A stretch of DNA of 64,000 nt from Odiellus spinosus (lineage: Eukaryota; Arthropoda; Arachnida; Opiliones; Phalangiidae): assembly GCA_963920705.1 (NCBI GenBank), contig OY987234.1, positions 18,619,794 through 18,683,793 on the forward strand. The letters run 5' to 3'. Under the pieces are notes generated by a model. The model searched no databases. It worked only from the letters and a program-made list of their open reading frames with translations, and had not been told where the DNA came from. Shown here in pieces: positions 25,401 through 37,688 of the stretch. The translations under genes were made by a program, and so were the position numbers. Each line of letters opens with the position of its first letter. The first letter of the stretch is position 1.

Positions 25401-27477
25401 AATTTTACGCGCCTGGATTTATCTTGACCAAATATCTGAACCAATTATTCTATAGATTTTGCGTTATATAATGAACTATTCTCTGATTTCGCCACGTGAT
25501 TTGGTTGCTGCTACGATTTCCTCGCTTGTTAAATTCTCTTAAACAAGGCGAACCAGAAATATGTGGCCTGTATTGGGGTATATCAGGCTTTCTAGATAAT
25601 ATATGTTATTATAAATTGTAATAAGGTGGTTTAGAAATTAGAAATATACGTACATTTTGACCAAAGATCTCTCAAATTGACCCCGAACGTTTCTTGTTCT
25701 TTAAACTTTCCAAACGTTTAAAAACGGTTTTGAAGTCTCTTATGAACGCGGCTTTGTAGTATATAGCATCTATTCGGTGTAAAACTGCACCGCACCAAGA
25801 AAATATTAACGTTGGAAGATAGATTTGCGCTGTTATGCCAAGATTTCAAGTTTTTGCCTCCGTTACTATCGTATCTTTTCAGGAGAGATAAAGCTTGCAA
25901 AAAGAAGCAGTTCCTATGTTCTCGGGTCTCATTTATTCTGAACCGTTGTCATTAAATACTTTTTTATCAATAGTAATTTGCAAAAAGGTGAAAGCGTGGA
26001 CGGACTAATACACGCGGTATCTCGTAGAGATATATTTTGGTCTTAAACGGTAGAATTTCCAGGGTAAAGCGGTCCATTGGTTATACGTATACTTCGTCGC
26101 GTCTTTGGCTGACTAGCCTGCGCCCAAAAATTCTCTAGAACGTGTCTTGAATACGATTTTCAGATTTGTTTTTTATACTGTGAGCTGGATTCAACCCTCT
26201 TCTACGCAGGCCCTCTAAATTCTCGTGACCTAAGACCACTATCAAAGGGTATTAGCTCCTTCTATTTTCGTACATAAAAGTCTAAAGTTACATTGACAAA
26301 TAAGTACTATTGCTCCGTATATATTATAGGGCTCATTTTTTTCTTATTGACGAGTATGGGCCGGGTACTCCAAATTTTTTATATGTTTTTTTATACTTTT
26401 GGTCTGTAAGGAATCTTGATGATTCCCTCCTTATTGACGATTCCAAAGCCGTTTTAGTAATTTGCTACGCGCCGATGACGAGACGCGTGATGTTTCGAGA
26501 TATCACGCGTTCCTATAATGTTTAAAAAGTCAATTTCACTTCGAGTCTGCTTCCTGATATCTCAAAGTCAACAAATCATTGATATAAAGGGTAGTTTAGC
26601 TTCGCGTGGGTTGCCAATTCCAATTGAAATTGACTACAGCCTCCGGGATGGTTGGAATGAAAAGGGGAAATATATATATAACAGCGAAATGGAGCGCCCT
26701 TTGAATCAAACCCAATTTGCCCGAATAGTTGTAGAATGTTGCAAGGGGTATAAAAGCGTCCATTGGCTTAGAGGCAATGGTATGAAAGATACGTGAAATG
26801 GGGTTACTACTACAATTTCTTTCTATACCTGCTTTTTACTATATTGTCTCTTAACCTAGTCATAATCAGTTTTAGGCTTCAGCACGTATATTTCAATACA
26901 TATCTCTAAGAGAATCCATAGAAACATAAGTTTGCACGTGCTTGAAATGTGCCCATTGAAACTTTATAGTTAAAATTAGTTTAATTTTTCATTACGTACA
27001 AACCTATATACTTCCATGCACTGTATAAGAAAAACGTAGTGTTAAATTTTTACAAACCGTGTCTCAGATATGAATCATTTAAAATATGACAAGCGTTAAT
27101 TTCTTAAATCATTGTTGAACTAAAAAGTTTATTTATTTTTGACTGAAGCATTTTGTATAAACCTTAAAGTTAACCTTTAGCTGGCTACTGGTTCATTACG
27201 GGGTCATTACTAAAATTACGAGAGTATTTCGAATATAAATCATGGAACATTACAATTTGTATCATGCAGTGGTTAACGTTACTAGCGTATATTAATGCTT
27301 TTTAAAGTCATTCTTTAAACGAATTTAAAATACTTTATTGTTTAACTTTAAAAAACTAAACTGGTTCAATATTTATCGTTTTCATTCTCATTTGAATTCC
27401 TTAAAATTATTCAGTCTAAAGACCTCTTCAGACAATACTTTCTAACTAAACTTTAATTTTTCAAGTTTTTTCTATAA
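22497..27477. other. Gene-free unique sequence
   Basis: About 5 kb without a recognised gene. It contains a hairpin (ACGCGTGAT 26483-26491 / ATCACGCGT 26502-26510) and an isolated TATAAAAG at 26749-26756 without an initiator at the right distance. Adjacent frames 26310-26525 and 26518-26796 show no domain. TTTAAAGGGAGAGTG at about 22538 resembles the terminus of family D but has no partner. Confidence 0.45.
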
Positions 27478-27484
27478 ATACCAT

Positions 27485-27903
27485 CAGAGGTATATAATAA
27501 CCCCCTTCGGGAGGAAGTATGAAAGCCCCTATACTACCAATGCTAAAAATCACAAACAAGAGCCCGCTGCTGACTATCTAGGCCACTAGCTCGCGCTGGA
27601 CTTCTCAATGTCGCTACTCTAGTAAATGGTCTTTGTATAAACAAGACGGCTCGATTTGTGTTTAGAACTTCCTGTCTCAGGAGTCAGGCTGTCTGTTAAA
27701 TTGGAGTCGAAGGTTGACTTCAGCTCGCGAGTTCCGGAAGTGTGCGTAGGGAAAATTTAGTGAGGTTCAAAATGGTGTAACTATTTTTTGGGAGTAAAGC
27801 GGTGTGTCGATCCGCCGCGATTTACGCCGGGCACTTGTTGTTCGTCGATTTTGCCTACCTTTCATACTTCCCCCCCCCCGAAGGGGGTTATTATATACCT
27901 CTG
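27485..27903 (+). mobile_element. MITE family B, copy B1
   Basis: A 419-bp element flanked by exact 7-bp duplications ATACCAT (27478-27484 and 27904-27910). The terminal inverted repeats are about 41 bp, start CAGAGGTATATAATAACC and include a variable poly-C/G run next to TTCGG. The interior of about 330 bp is not palindromic and has no long open frame. It is nearly identical to B2 at 54.9 kb, differing in a few substitutions and two small indels, so both insertions look recent. Confidence 0.93.
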
Positions 27904-28044
27904 ATACCATGTTATTTTTTCCATAAATAACGTAATTTTAGTTATTTAACTTCAATATTTCAGTCATTTTGATTTTAATTAACTTTAGATGCATCGTGTG
28001 AATATAAAAATGTTGTTTAAAATAATAAATCCATGTTTGTTTAA

Positions 28045-28477
28045 AGGGAGAATGCAACCTAATTACAAGTGATTTTTTATCGATTCCTTATCGTTTAAAT
28101 AGGCCTAATCCATCGATAAAAAGTTTACAATACAAATATTAAACTAGAAATAAATTTAAAACTTACCCTGAAAATAGGCTTAGCGGGATTCATGGAGATC
28201 CTGAATCGCGTCCGTGTAAGGTCTAGCGACCAATGAGCAAAGGCCCGTCGTTCACGCGAGATCTCCACGAGACTTACGTCGCGCGCGATTGGTCGCTAGA
28301 CCTTACACGCGAGGAAAACAGGACCTCCATGAATCCCACTAAGCCTATTTTCAGGGTAAGTTTTAAATTTATTTCTAGTTTAATATTTGTTTGTAAATAT
28401 TTTCAGTAGTGGATTAGACCTATTTAAACAATAAGGAATCGATAAAAAATCACTTGTTGTTAGGTTGCATCCTCCCT
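28045..28477 (+). mobile_element. TTAA-flanked MITE family D, copy D1
   Basis: A 433-bp element bounded by TTAA (28041-28044 and 28478-28481), starting AGGGAGAATGCAACC and ending GGTTGCATCCTCCCT. The arms are inverted repeats over almost the whole length (about 200 bp each), with a GC-rich apex. TTAA targets with AG...CT ends fit the Kolobok superfamily; piggyBac also uses TTAA but normally starts CC. Each arm contains GGTAAGT in one orientation or the other, a splice-donor-like sequence. It has no coding capacity. Confidence 0.9.
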
Positions 28478-28481
28478 TTAA

Positions 28482-29296
28482 TCATCGATCAATTTTAGTC
28501 GAAAAAATGTATCGTCTGAACAAGACTTAAATACCAATTTTTTTTGGCCTATTTACGTAAATGGCTTTCCCAATAGACCAAAGCGTTCGTGTTTGCAATA
28601 ATTTCAACGAATGTTCTATAATTTAATTTCCGTTTATACGCGCAGAGATGATTGTACTATCTAGTTTTTTCATAAATTTATTGATTTTGATATTTCGAGG
28701 CATTTTATTCCGCCTTCTTGGTCTCCCCACAATCTTTTGACTATTAGTTTTGCAAACACGTTCTGTACGACATTCAAATTAAATTTAGGAATATATATTT
28801 TTCGATAAATTGAATCTAAAAACGTTTACGTAGGGAAAGAAACCCAGTTATTGGCAGAAACCGTTTTAGTTTTCATCTTGTACAAAACGTGGCTCTCTTT
28901 TATTTCTAAATTATTTGATTCCTAAGATATAGAGCCGATAACGTAGAGTTTGAACTTGCTGATAGTGAAAACTTAAATTTATTCCTATTTTTAAAAATGA
29001 AAAGGGGAGAAACATTTACCATTTTTTCCTCAAATATTTTCGCCTCACAAATCCATTAGTTTTGCAAATAGACAAGGTTTTTTTTTTTTTTAATATTTAA
29101 ATTCGATTTAAATTTGGAAAAACAAATTGTCAGGTTTCCAAGGATTAAATTCTTACCTGTGTGGTTTGAAATGAATCGAATAGTACAGCGTTTATACAAT
29201 GAATTCAAATTCGAATTTGATATTAAATCTTTGGTAGATTAATCTCGATCAGCGAAAAACGGTGAATGTTTAAAGAAAATGATATCAAAAATTCAT
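28482..29296. other. Gene-free spacer between D1 and D2
   Basis: 815 bp of unique AT-rich sequence, unrelated to the flanking elements. It shows that the two D copies are separate insertions rather than one tandem unit. Confidence 0.6.
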
Positions 29297-29300
29297 TTAA

Positions 29301-29734
29301 AGGGAGAATGCAACCTAATTACAAGTGATTTTTTTATCGATTCCTTATCGTTTAAATAGGCCTAATCCACCGATAAAAAGTTTACAATACAAATATTAAA
29401 CTAGAAATAAATTTAAAACTTACCCTGAAAATAGGCTTAGCGGGATTCATGGAGATCCTGAATCGCGTCCGTGTAAGGTCTAGCGACCAATGAGCAAAGG
29501 CCCGTCGTTCACGCGAGATCTCCACGAGACTTACGTCGCGCGCGATTGGTCGCTAGACCTTACACGCGAGGAAATCAGGACCTCCATGAATCCCACTAAG
29601 CCTATTTTCAGGGTAAGTTTTAAATTTATTTCTAGTTTAATATTTGTTTGTAAATTTTTTAAATAGTGGATTAGGCCTATTTAAACGATAAGGAATCGAT
29701 AACAAATCACTTGTTGTTAGGTTGCATCCTCCCT
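29301..29734 (+). mobile_element. TTAA-flanked MITE family D, copy D2
   Basis: A 434-bp element bounded by TTAA (29297-29300 and 29735-29738), in the same orientation as D1 and nearly identical to it. It has the same arm structure, with TAGGCTTAGCGGGATTCATG in the left arm and the matching inverse in the right arm. Confidence 0.9.
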
Positions 29735-29738
29735 TTAA

Positions 29739-30364
29739 AGTTTATATCAAGTTATGTCATTTTCTTCAATATATATCAACCATTTCAATGCACCTGATTT
29801 TTTTCAATGTGTCTATTGATACAAATATTGCGGTCTCGACTCTCGTGGCCATGGTAGTTAAATTGGTAAAGTAACCCAACATATTTTTAACTTGTTCAGG
29901 CATTTTAACATTTATTGGGTACTAATCAGCTCAATATTTTAATAATGACTTAAACATTCGTGGGAAATAATGTGAAAAATTACATAAAAACTTGAAAATA
30001 ATTATTTGAAGCCTTATCTTTGTGGTCGTAAAATAACTGCCTTGTTAAATATTTAACAATGTTTTTCGTCTCAAATCAGATGTATAATAATTTAAATTAA
30101 TTCTAATTTACGCCCGAATAGAATTTTCCAAGTAAGAAATGTTTACTATTCAAAAATCGAACAGGAGTTACTTTAATTAAATCTTTAATTATAAAGGCGT
30201 ATATTTAACCGATCGATATCCCCGTAATTATCAAAGGAAACGTGTATATTACTGAAGATAATCGAATCGATTCTTAATGTAAATTAAAAGATATTTCAAC
30301 GCGAGAGTTTAACGAGAAGAAAGAAGAGGACTGCGAAAGAGTTTCTAGAAAAGAAGAAAAATAA
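29739..30364. other. Gene-free spacer
   Basis: AT-rich sequence without a recognised repeat. Purine-rich at 30305-30365. Confidence 0.5.
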
Positions 30365-30448
30365 ATTTAGCGGAGCCTAAGTTAATCTCCAAGCCCAATG
30401 GTTTATGCCGTCGATTGGGCTTGAAGATTAACTTAGACCCCGTTAAAT
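30365..30448. repeat. 84-nt near-perfect hairpin
   Basis: The arms are about 36 nt with few mismatches. CCTAAGTTAATCTCCAAGCC on the left pairs with the inverse GGCTTGAAGATTAACTTAG on the right, and the loop is about 12 nt around GTTTATGCCGTC. The size and shape resemble a microRNA precursor or a minimal palindromic transposon. No target duplication and no second copy were found in the window. Confidence 0.6.
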
Positions 30449-31839
30449 ACATCACACGGCCTCGATCGAAGATGTTGCCGCCTCGACTTTATCGACAGAA
30501 CTCCGGAAAAAAGAAGGATTAGGCGCCAAGCCAGCTCCGAACAATATTTCTCGTGTCATTTTCTTTCCCCTTCCTTTGTTTTGTTAGTTTATCTTTAGTG
30601 TATACGATTTATTGATGTCTAAGAGACACGGTTTGTTTTCTCTAAAACTACCCTTTTCCTTATCGGTGGAAGTTAGGCTTAGATTGGTGAGCAGGGTTCC
30701 TTGAGTTTTCTTGCTGAAGAAATACATTTGTTTAGAGCTAAGGAGAATCGGTAAATTGTCCCTTCCAAGCTGACCTGATGGTAGCGTCTTCTTACATTGT
30801 TAGTGCAACGCGCTTTTGCTAATTGCTACGAACAAACCAATTAATTATTTTAATAAGCCGTCCCCGTCATATTTACCCTATAAAAATGGAAAAAAAGTGA
30901 TTAGCTTTCTCTACAGATGCCAAAATGATTTTCCATGCCCAAAAAAATTACCAAAATTATTCTAATTTCCTTATAATAAGCCTTAGTGCTTTTATTAATT
31001 ATTTTATAAATTACTTTGAAAATTAATAACGGTATTTACGTTGACATTATACATTTCTTGTCACTTTAGGTAACAAATTAGGCACAAGAAAAATTATATT
31101 TATTTCTTTATTTTTCTTCTATGTCCATTTTATATCAAAACCAAATTAGAAAGGGGTTGGTATGGAAGCTGGGCGTATACACTTTTCGGGGATGCGTATG
31201 CAAATGAGAAAGAATGATAAAGAATGAAAGTAAAACCCGCTCATGTCCCTAACTACTTTCCATTAAGATTAGCGATGTGTCCGGAATATTCCCTAAGCTG
31301 CGTCGTGGACCGCGTACGACACCGGCCCCACCCCAGCTGCCCGTGCGCGCCACTCCTCCCTGTCTAGTAATTATTTTTCATTAAAATTATACAAACTAGC
31401 ATTAATCCTAATCAATAGTCATAATAGGTGATAATCCGATTTAGCCAGAGCTCTAGCTACGTCCCGGTCTCTCTCCACGGACGATGGAGGTAGCTCCGAA
31501 AAAAACCTTTCGCGATTAGCCCCTCGCGTGTACCCCCCACGTATTCGCCAAACGAATACCGGGAATAATATAGTAATTAAAATAGAAAACCCTCGTCGTT
31601 ATGAACCCCCCCCCCCCTTTAACCATCCTGCAATCTCTCATTTGAAATACAGTCCGTCTATTAAATTAGAGACAATATAGTGTAAGGTAGGGAGAAAGAA
31701 ATACGCGCAATTACGGCGGCCTTTCGTAAAATTGCGTCTAACTTAATGAATGGACAATAATTTGGATTAATGAAGTGATTTTTGGGGGAAGGAGAGAAAG
31801 CGTGTGGGTGTTGTGACCATCCAAATTCTCCGTACTTCT
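30449..31839. other. Gene-free unique sequence with GC-rich patch
   Basis: Contains a short GC-rich CpG patch at about 31299-31362, another at 31440-31560, and a 12-nt C run at 31606-31617. No open frame or repeat family was recognised. Confidence 0.5.
31606..31617. repeat. Poly-C tract
   Basis: Twelve consecutive C residues in AT-rich surroundings. Confidence 0.8.
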
Positions 31840-32160
31840 GTACGAAATGGTTGAATAAGTTGAACGAACTGTTTGTCTAATTCAGTTTTAGAAACCAGAG
31901 TTTTCGAAGCTAAATCTTCCACATTTCTCTAAAGCTCAATCAATATGGGTTTATGTTCCCGCTAGCTTTGTACGTAATGTTTCATTAGGTTGAACGGAAT
32001 TGTCTGTCCGATTCAGTTTAAAAAATCAGTGGTCTTAAAGCTATCTTCCAATATATATCTATATATCGATCATACGTAGTTTGAAAGCAGTCGCCCCCTT
32101 TGTACGCGCTGAACCTTCTTATTGATACGCCTGCTAATTCAACCCAAGCGAACATTTTTC
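31840..32160 (+). repeat. Degenerate ~130-bp tandem duplication
   Basis: Two diverged units start at GTACG (31840 and 31970), with GTTGAACG and GATTCAGTTT / AATTCAGTTTT blocks in register and a shared AAGCTA...TCTTCC block. A third start, GTACGCGCTGAACC at 32102, is only partly recognisable. It is an old local duplication. Confidence 0.5.
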
Positions 32161-33630
32161 TCTTTCTCTCTCAGTTTCGGCTTATATTTCTATAGATTTC
32201 TCTCAATTAAGAGAAAGGGTCGTTCAGTTCGGTTCGTCTTTTCTGTTCGGGTGGACCTATTTCCGAGTAGGAAGATGAGGCGGAGCGGTTACCGGTTTTA
32301 ATGAATATTGATGACGTCGGTTGATAACCCCGTGAACCCCTCGCGGCTAACGCTAGGCGCCTATAACTTTTTAATGATGTTGGATAATTAAGCTACGGTC
32401 TCTAAGTTTTGGTACAAACGCTGGCGGGGAAGAATTACGCCTAGAGCCTTTAGGGAGCTTGGTGAGGTAAATTTTACACCACCTCCATTCTTTAGCTCTT
32501 TAGACCTGGAAGCTGCGTACAGCTATATCCTAGATCAAGGACTGAGAGTAGTTTTTTTAGTCTAAGAAATTCAGCTCAGTTTTTGCCCGGTATTCTTTTC
32601 TTAAAGTCTGGTTTATTAAAGAGAGGTATCATTTTTATTTATAATTTTAATCATTTCTGGTTGAGAGAAAAAATTTACCGCTTATACAGGGAACTAGTTT
32701 TTAGAGCACTTTTAGTTTTATTTTAGCTAATTTCTTAATAATTTTGATATCTGGATATTTAAAAGAGCAAAATTAATTAAGGTTTTGTAACAATTTTATA
32801 TCATTTCTTATTATTTCTTAGGAATTTTTAAGAATCATGATAAAATGTATTCAACCCCGAACCAAAATGTTTTCTTTAAAATTCGCCATCCACGTTTTTG
32901 GTTTAATCAAAATCCAATTTGTAAAATCCGTTAAGAATCTGAAAGAAGCTTGGATATTTGTCAAAAGAGCTTAGGAATTATTAGGAGTTAAAATCTTATC
33001 ATTACCTAATCTAGACGCGATTAAAACGAAGAAAAGGAGAAAAATTACGCTAATGACGTCATTGCCTCTATCTCTTTCACCCAGCCTTACGCGTTATTGT
33101 CTCTAAATCAGCGAATGAAATATATAATCCGCTGCCTTTTTTTCCTTTCTTCCTTCTTGGGCAGCTTCATTTTAATTTTCTTTTTCTTTTGTTACAAGAA
33201 AGCGAAAATAATGGCTTAATTAGTCTCTTTTTAGGTCGCAAAGTCTTAAAGCGTCCCTCCCCGGCCTTCGTCTTTATAATTTTCTCCTTTCTTCGTTCTC
33301 TCTAATTCTAATACGCGTGCGTAGTCATGATTTTGGGTTAAAAACTCCTATATGAGTTCCTGATTTTTATTGGCATTTTTCTTATCGATCGAATTAAGGT
33401 CGGTTTATTTTTTGTCGCTGATCTTGAATGAAAGCAAAACCCTAAAACGGAGAAATGTTTCTATGTAGACACTCTTCTGTAAAAAAAAAAAAAACGTTTT
33501 TGCTTAATTCAAAATTAGATATATAATTACAAACCTTTTTAATTAAAAGCTCTACTATTATGTTACAAGGTCGCAGAGAGGTTTAGAGCTATTGAATTGA
33601 CATGTTTTAATTTAAATGTGTTTCTTTAAA
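32161..33630. other. Gene-free unique sequence
   Basis: No gene recognised. It holds a perfect CRE-type palindrome, AATGACGTCATT, at 33052-33063 and an A run at about 33481-33494. Confidence 0.5.
33052..33063. promoter_or_regulatory. CRE-like palindrome
   Basis: AATGACGTCATT contains the full TGACGTCA recognised by CREB/ATF-type bZIP factors. No core promoter was seen next to it, so function is uncertain. Confidence 0.25.
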
Positions 33631-33637
33631 GTACCAC

Positions 33638-33974
33638 CAGAAGCCGATGAAACCCTCCTTTGAAGTCTATTACTCCCTGGTCTTGTCTACCCCTCTCTGT
33701 ATGGGTTAGTTTCAAAAAGCGCGATTCGTACGCCTCCTAACGGTAGATATTTTCGGAGCGGGAGTTCGTCGAGCGAATATCTCTAGCAGCCTTGGAGTTC
33801 GTCAAAAAAACGTCGTCGTTTGTGGAGAGAGAAAATTTCCAATTTCCCGTAGACAGGGGGCATGAAGTCGGACCCCTCCGATCTCGTAAAATCGTGAATT
33901 TTACCCATACAGAGAGGCGCGCTATATGGAACATTAGAGTAGTAGACTTCAAAGGAGGGTTTCATCTACTTCTG
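33638..33974 (-). mobile_element. MITE family A, copy A2
   Basis: 337 bp flanked by exact 7-bp duplications GTACCAC (33631-33637 and 33975-33981). It is inserted in the opposite orientation to the other A copies: its left end carries the CTGGTCTTGTCTACCCC version. The minus-strand frames at 33737-33965 and the plus-strand frame 33792-34061 are element by-products. Confidence 0.92.
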
Positions 33975-33981
33975 GTACCAC

Positions 33982-36359
33982 TTGAAATCAATAATATCGT
34001 GGGCCTAATATTTTTGAAATTAAATTTATATTTTCCACATCGTGTTTTAAAAACTCTATAGAGTTTAAGTAGGTCATCGAACGGCGGGTTGTGTGTTGTC
34101 CATTCTCGGATTATGCAATGTTTCCTCGTGCGCGAGCATATGATTTAAGTTTACTGGGAAAACCCCGTTTTTTTCTCGCTCCCGCCAACCAGTCTCGTTT
34201 TTCGACGGTCAGCAAACAGTGAACGTTGCTTTTTCGATTCTCTTTTGCCAATGAGATACAGTGTAGCCACGCGAACCGGTACTTAGGACAAAAAAAAATA
34301 GAAAATCTATATTGCGTATATAAATGGAGCTAACTTGGGTCGCGGAAATTAATGCAAAATAAATTTCAGGAGAGTAATATTTCCTTCGCTAATTAAATTC
34401 ATAATATATCGTAGATTGCAAAATTTAATATTACGCAATATTTAAGACGCACTGTAATGCGATGAAATATTCAAATAATAATTTTTAACTGGATTATTTA
34501 TAAGGATTCAATTGCCAATCCATTTTTGGACTTCACTCTCCCTTTAAAATCACTTTTCCCGCGTTAATTTCGCGCCTTATTCTTTATCGTTTATATTACG
34601 CAAATTTATCGCTTTAAAGTATTACTCGTTCAATCTTTAGTCGTTAATCTGTTAGAGTATCCCTAGAAAAATATACTCCGAGCTTTTAAAGCATTAATGT
34701 AGCGGAAACAATTAAAAGAGTTACTTTAAATCGAGAGGGGAAACTCGCGAAAGAGAAAAGGGAGACGATAGGTGGGTTATAAAACATTGAAGGGTGTATA
34801 TTGTTTCAATGTGCCTTCGCAAGTTTACAAGGGCGCTTTAGAGGAACAGTTTTTGACCCAGGTTATGTGAGGAAAAGGTGCATCAACAATCGAGACAAAT
34901 AGACACACTGAAGTTTACGAAAACGTTAATGGAGGCTCGCAAAATATAACCTTCGTTCCTGCGTGACCTTTGACTTGTAAGGTCACCTTAAAGGATGAAA
35001 ATACATTTAAAACGATGGGGAGCTGCTATTTTTAAACTATTATCGAGATTACCCATCGTATACTAAATTTTCCTATCTCTTCTTTTACAAAACCAACTCC
35101 CATCACACCTTATACTCTCTTTCCTCTATAACTATGGGTGTATTTTTCACTATATAACGGGCATTATTACGTGTTGAGAGTAGCTATAGAGATGGGGATT
35201 CTTGGATGAGAAAACGGGTGTGGGATGGATGGGAATAGGGGATATAACAGTATAGTCGTTTAATAAATTGAGCGCCCTGTTTTTGACGTGAGCGAGAGAG
35301 AAGGCTAATTGTCTGGACTCCGCTGAGGCTCGCGCGAGTAATACGACAAAGATCCTATATAATAAGTCGTCCGTCCGAATAGACGCCGCGTAACCTATCA
35401 CCCCCTTTACTTAATGTCTTATCGGAGCTCTAGGTCATTTTCTTTTTCTCATCTCCGGGGTTCAAACTCGCGTTAAGGAGACGTAGTTCGTCTTAACCGT
35501 AACGTTCTCTAAACCCATGACTGTATATATAACGATATAACCGAGCGGGGCAATCTCTATTTTTTTTTTTTTTTTTTTTATCCGTAGTGAATCGGGTATT
35601 AGATCTTCGACCCCTGGTCTTGCTCGGACATTTTATCAAGACTAATTTGCAGAATAGTCGAAAGTTAGCGTGGAATGATACTCCGTGTTAAACTATGTAT
35701 GGTTCTTTTGAACTGCAAACCAGTTTGAGATTACAGCGTAACCGAAGCTAAGTTTCCTTCATTTCTAATAATATTACTATTTTAAATGTCAAGCACTTAG
35801 CTTTTTATATATTGAAAACTTAAAAAGATATAATAAATGATTATATAGAATCGGGGGCACGCGGTTAGGATATGTCAGCTCTTGCTCATCCGTGCCTGAT
35901 ATCTTTTTGGGTGTATAGGGGGTTATACCTCCTGGTCTTTATACTCCCCCAATTTTTTTTTTCTTCCAAGGAGAACTGGTTTAGCTCTAGTTCTGGGGCG
36001 TATATATGGAGAGAGATTTTTCTTCTATCAATGTCACTGGGAAAAACTCTCTTTTGTTTATCGAGGCGTAACTAATGGATTAGTTTATTCTTAGATTATT
36101 CGTTTCGGCTGCCGAGCGTGTAAGAACAAATTTATACGATCCATTTTTTTTTATCATTCTCTCCTCGATGAATCGTAGCCCCACCTTCACCGAACCGATA
36201 TTTTTAAATCGCGTTGACCTGTCCTAGTTATATGGCGACTTATTTTGTTGTTATATAATTTATGGTTGATATCACGACGATTGCTGGCCTGTACTAACTA
36301 GCGGAGTTGGCAAAAACTGGTTTTAACCGCAAAGAGAAAGTTAATTTCAAATATTTTGG
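33982..36359. other. Gene-free unique sequence
   Basis: CpG-rich block at about 34080-34290, and a 20-nt T run at 35560-35579. TTCACTCTCCCTTTAAAA at about 34537 looks like a lone family D-type end but has no partner. No coding gene recognised. Confidence 0.45.
35560..35579. repeat. Poly-T tract (20 nt)
   Basis: Uninterrupted T homopolymer. Confidence 0.8.
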
Positions 36360-36710
36360 CAATGGACAGGGACTGTTGTGCTAAAATTCGAGGCAATGTG
36401 TATGTACAGTCGCGCTTGTATAATATTAGAAGGACAGACTTTAGTTTTCGTGAGATAGTCAAAGGACATGGACAGATGTTTTGATAACCAAGTCATAGGT
36501 AGGCGTAGTCAAATAATATAGGAAGTTGTATTAGTATGATAGTCTAAGCCTAGGACATGGGGAGTTGTATTAATACGCCAGTCAAAGGGCAGGGATAGTT
36601 GTACTTGTATCCTAGCCAAAGAATAGGAGAAGTGGTACTTGTATCCTAGATAAAGGACATAAGTAGTTTATAAGTAAGGTAGTCGAAGGACAGGGACAGT
36701 TATATTATTT
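36360..36710 (+). repeat. Degenerate ~34-bp minisatellite
   Basis: About ten poorly conserved units of the type AGTCAAAGGACAGGGACAGT followed by TGTACTTGTATCCT. Recognisable starts lie at about 36456, 36491, 36507, 36541, 36580, 36614, 36648 and 36681, mostly 33-39 bp apart. It is an old, decayed array. Confidence 0.6.
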
Positions 36711-37630
36711 AATACCACTTTAATTTAACGATTTTTGAAGGGATTCCCAAATTGACGAAATATTAAAATTCTCTTTTATTATTATCACTATATTCATTTT
36801 GACGAAATTCGCCTTTGGTTAAAAGGAAATATTACATGTCGATATAGAATAAGGTTATTAGAACAAGAAGGCGCTGTTACACTTCTTAATGGTTAATAGC
36901 AGCTATACATAAGCACGCGATCTTTTTGTATTATTGGAAATGGCGGAGGTGTGAAACTGAAACGCCATTAAGGTTTAATCTTACATTTTTCTTTTTCTCA
37001 ACTCGAACTGAAGAAAAAAATTAAGAACATTCTGTCGTCGCGTGTCTAGGTCGAATACGCCACCTTTAGATACAGTTTAAATGACGTTGTTTTATTCAGA
37101 ACGTCGGGGTTTGTTTTTTTTATTCGTTCTTTTTTTGATCCGGCCTCTAATTCGTGCGTGATTAACTCATTAGTTTTCGACACCGCGTCATTATTTTCTT
37201 TTAATATAGACATTGATGAAATCGAAAAAGTCAGGGGGGTAATATACCGTAATACTGTTTTGGGCTTTAATTTTGCGGTATTTTAAACAAAGAACATTGC
37301 CTTATATTGGTTTATATCTGGAAAGTAGGCGTAATTGTTAAGGAAATATGGATTAATTTTAAGCCAAGATACTTTTGATTAAATATTTCTAAAGATGAGC
37401 AATGGGAAATGACTACATAAATACCAAAACATAATCTTCCTGCTACTTTAATTGTAAAATATCTGTATCGAACTTAAATCTTAATTTTCAATTTAACTTA
37501 CATTTGTTTGTGAATATGAACCGCTTTAAAATGAACTAATAGTAAAATAGGAGCGAATATATTCAACCATTCACGAAACTGAGTAAACATTCTGCACGCG
37601 TCCTTTACGAAATACTTAAAATCTCTACCT
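36711..37630. other. Gene-free spacer
   Basis: AT-rich unique sequence with no recognised gene or repeat. Confidence 0.5.
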
Positions 37631-37688
37631 CCTAAATGGCAGCTTATCTCTGAACACCGAAGAGCGGCAGTTGGAACACTTCTACAGG
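37631..37688 (+). repeat. 58-bp dispersed repeat, copy 4
   Basis: Starts CCTAAATGGCAGCTTATC and ends GGAACACTTCTACAGG, exactly 58 bp. It is closest to copies 2 and 3, sharing GGCAGCTT with one and ACACCGAAG-type sequence with the other. Its first 6 bp have lost the TACAGG complement. Confidence 0.62.

Noticed and set aside
26749..26780. TATAAAAG as a promoter
   Set aside because: Good TATA box, but no initiator at about +31 and no transcript-like structure downstream.
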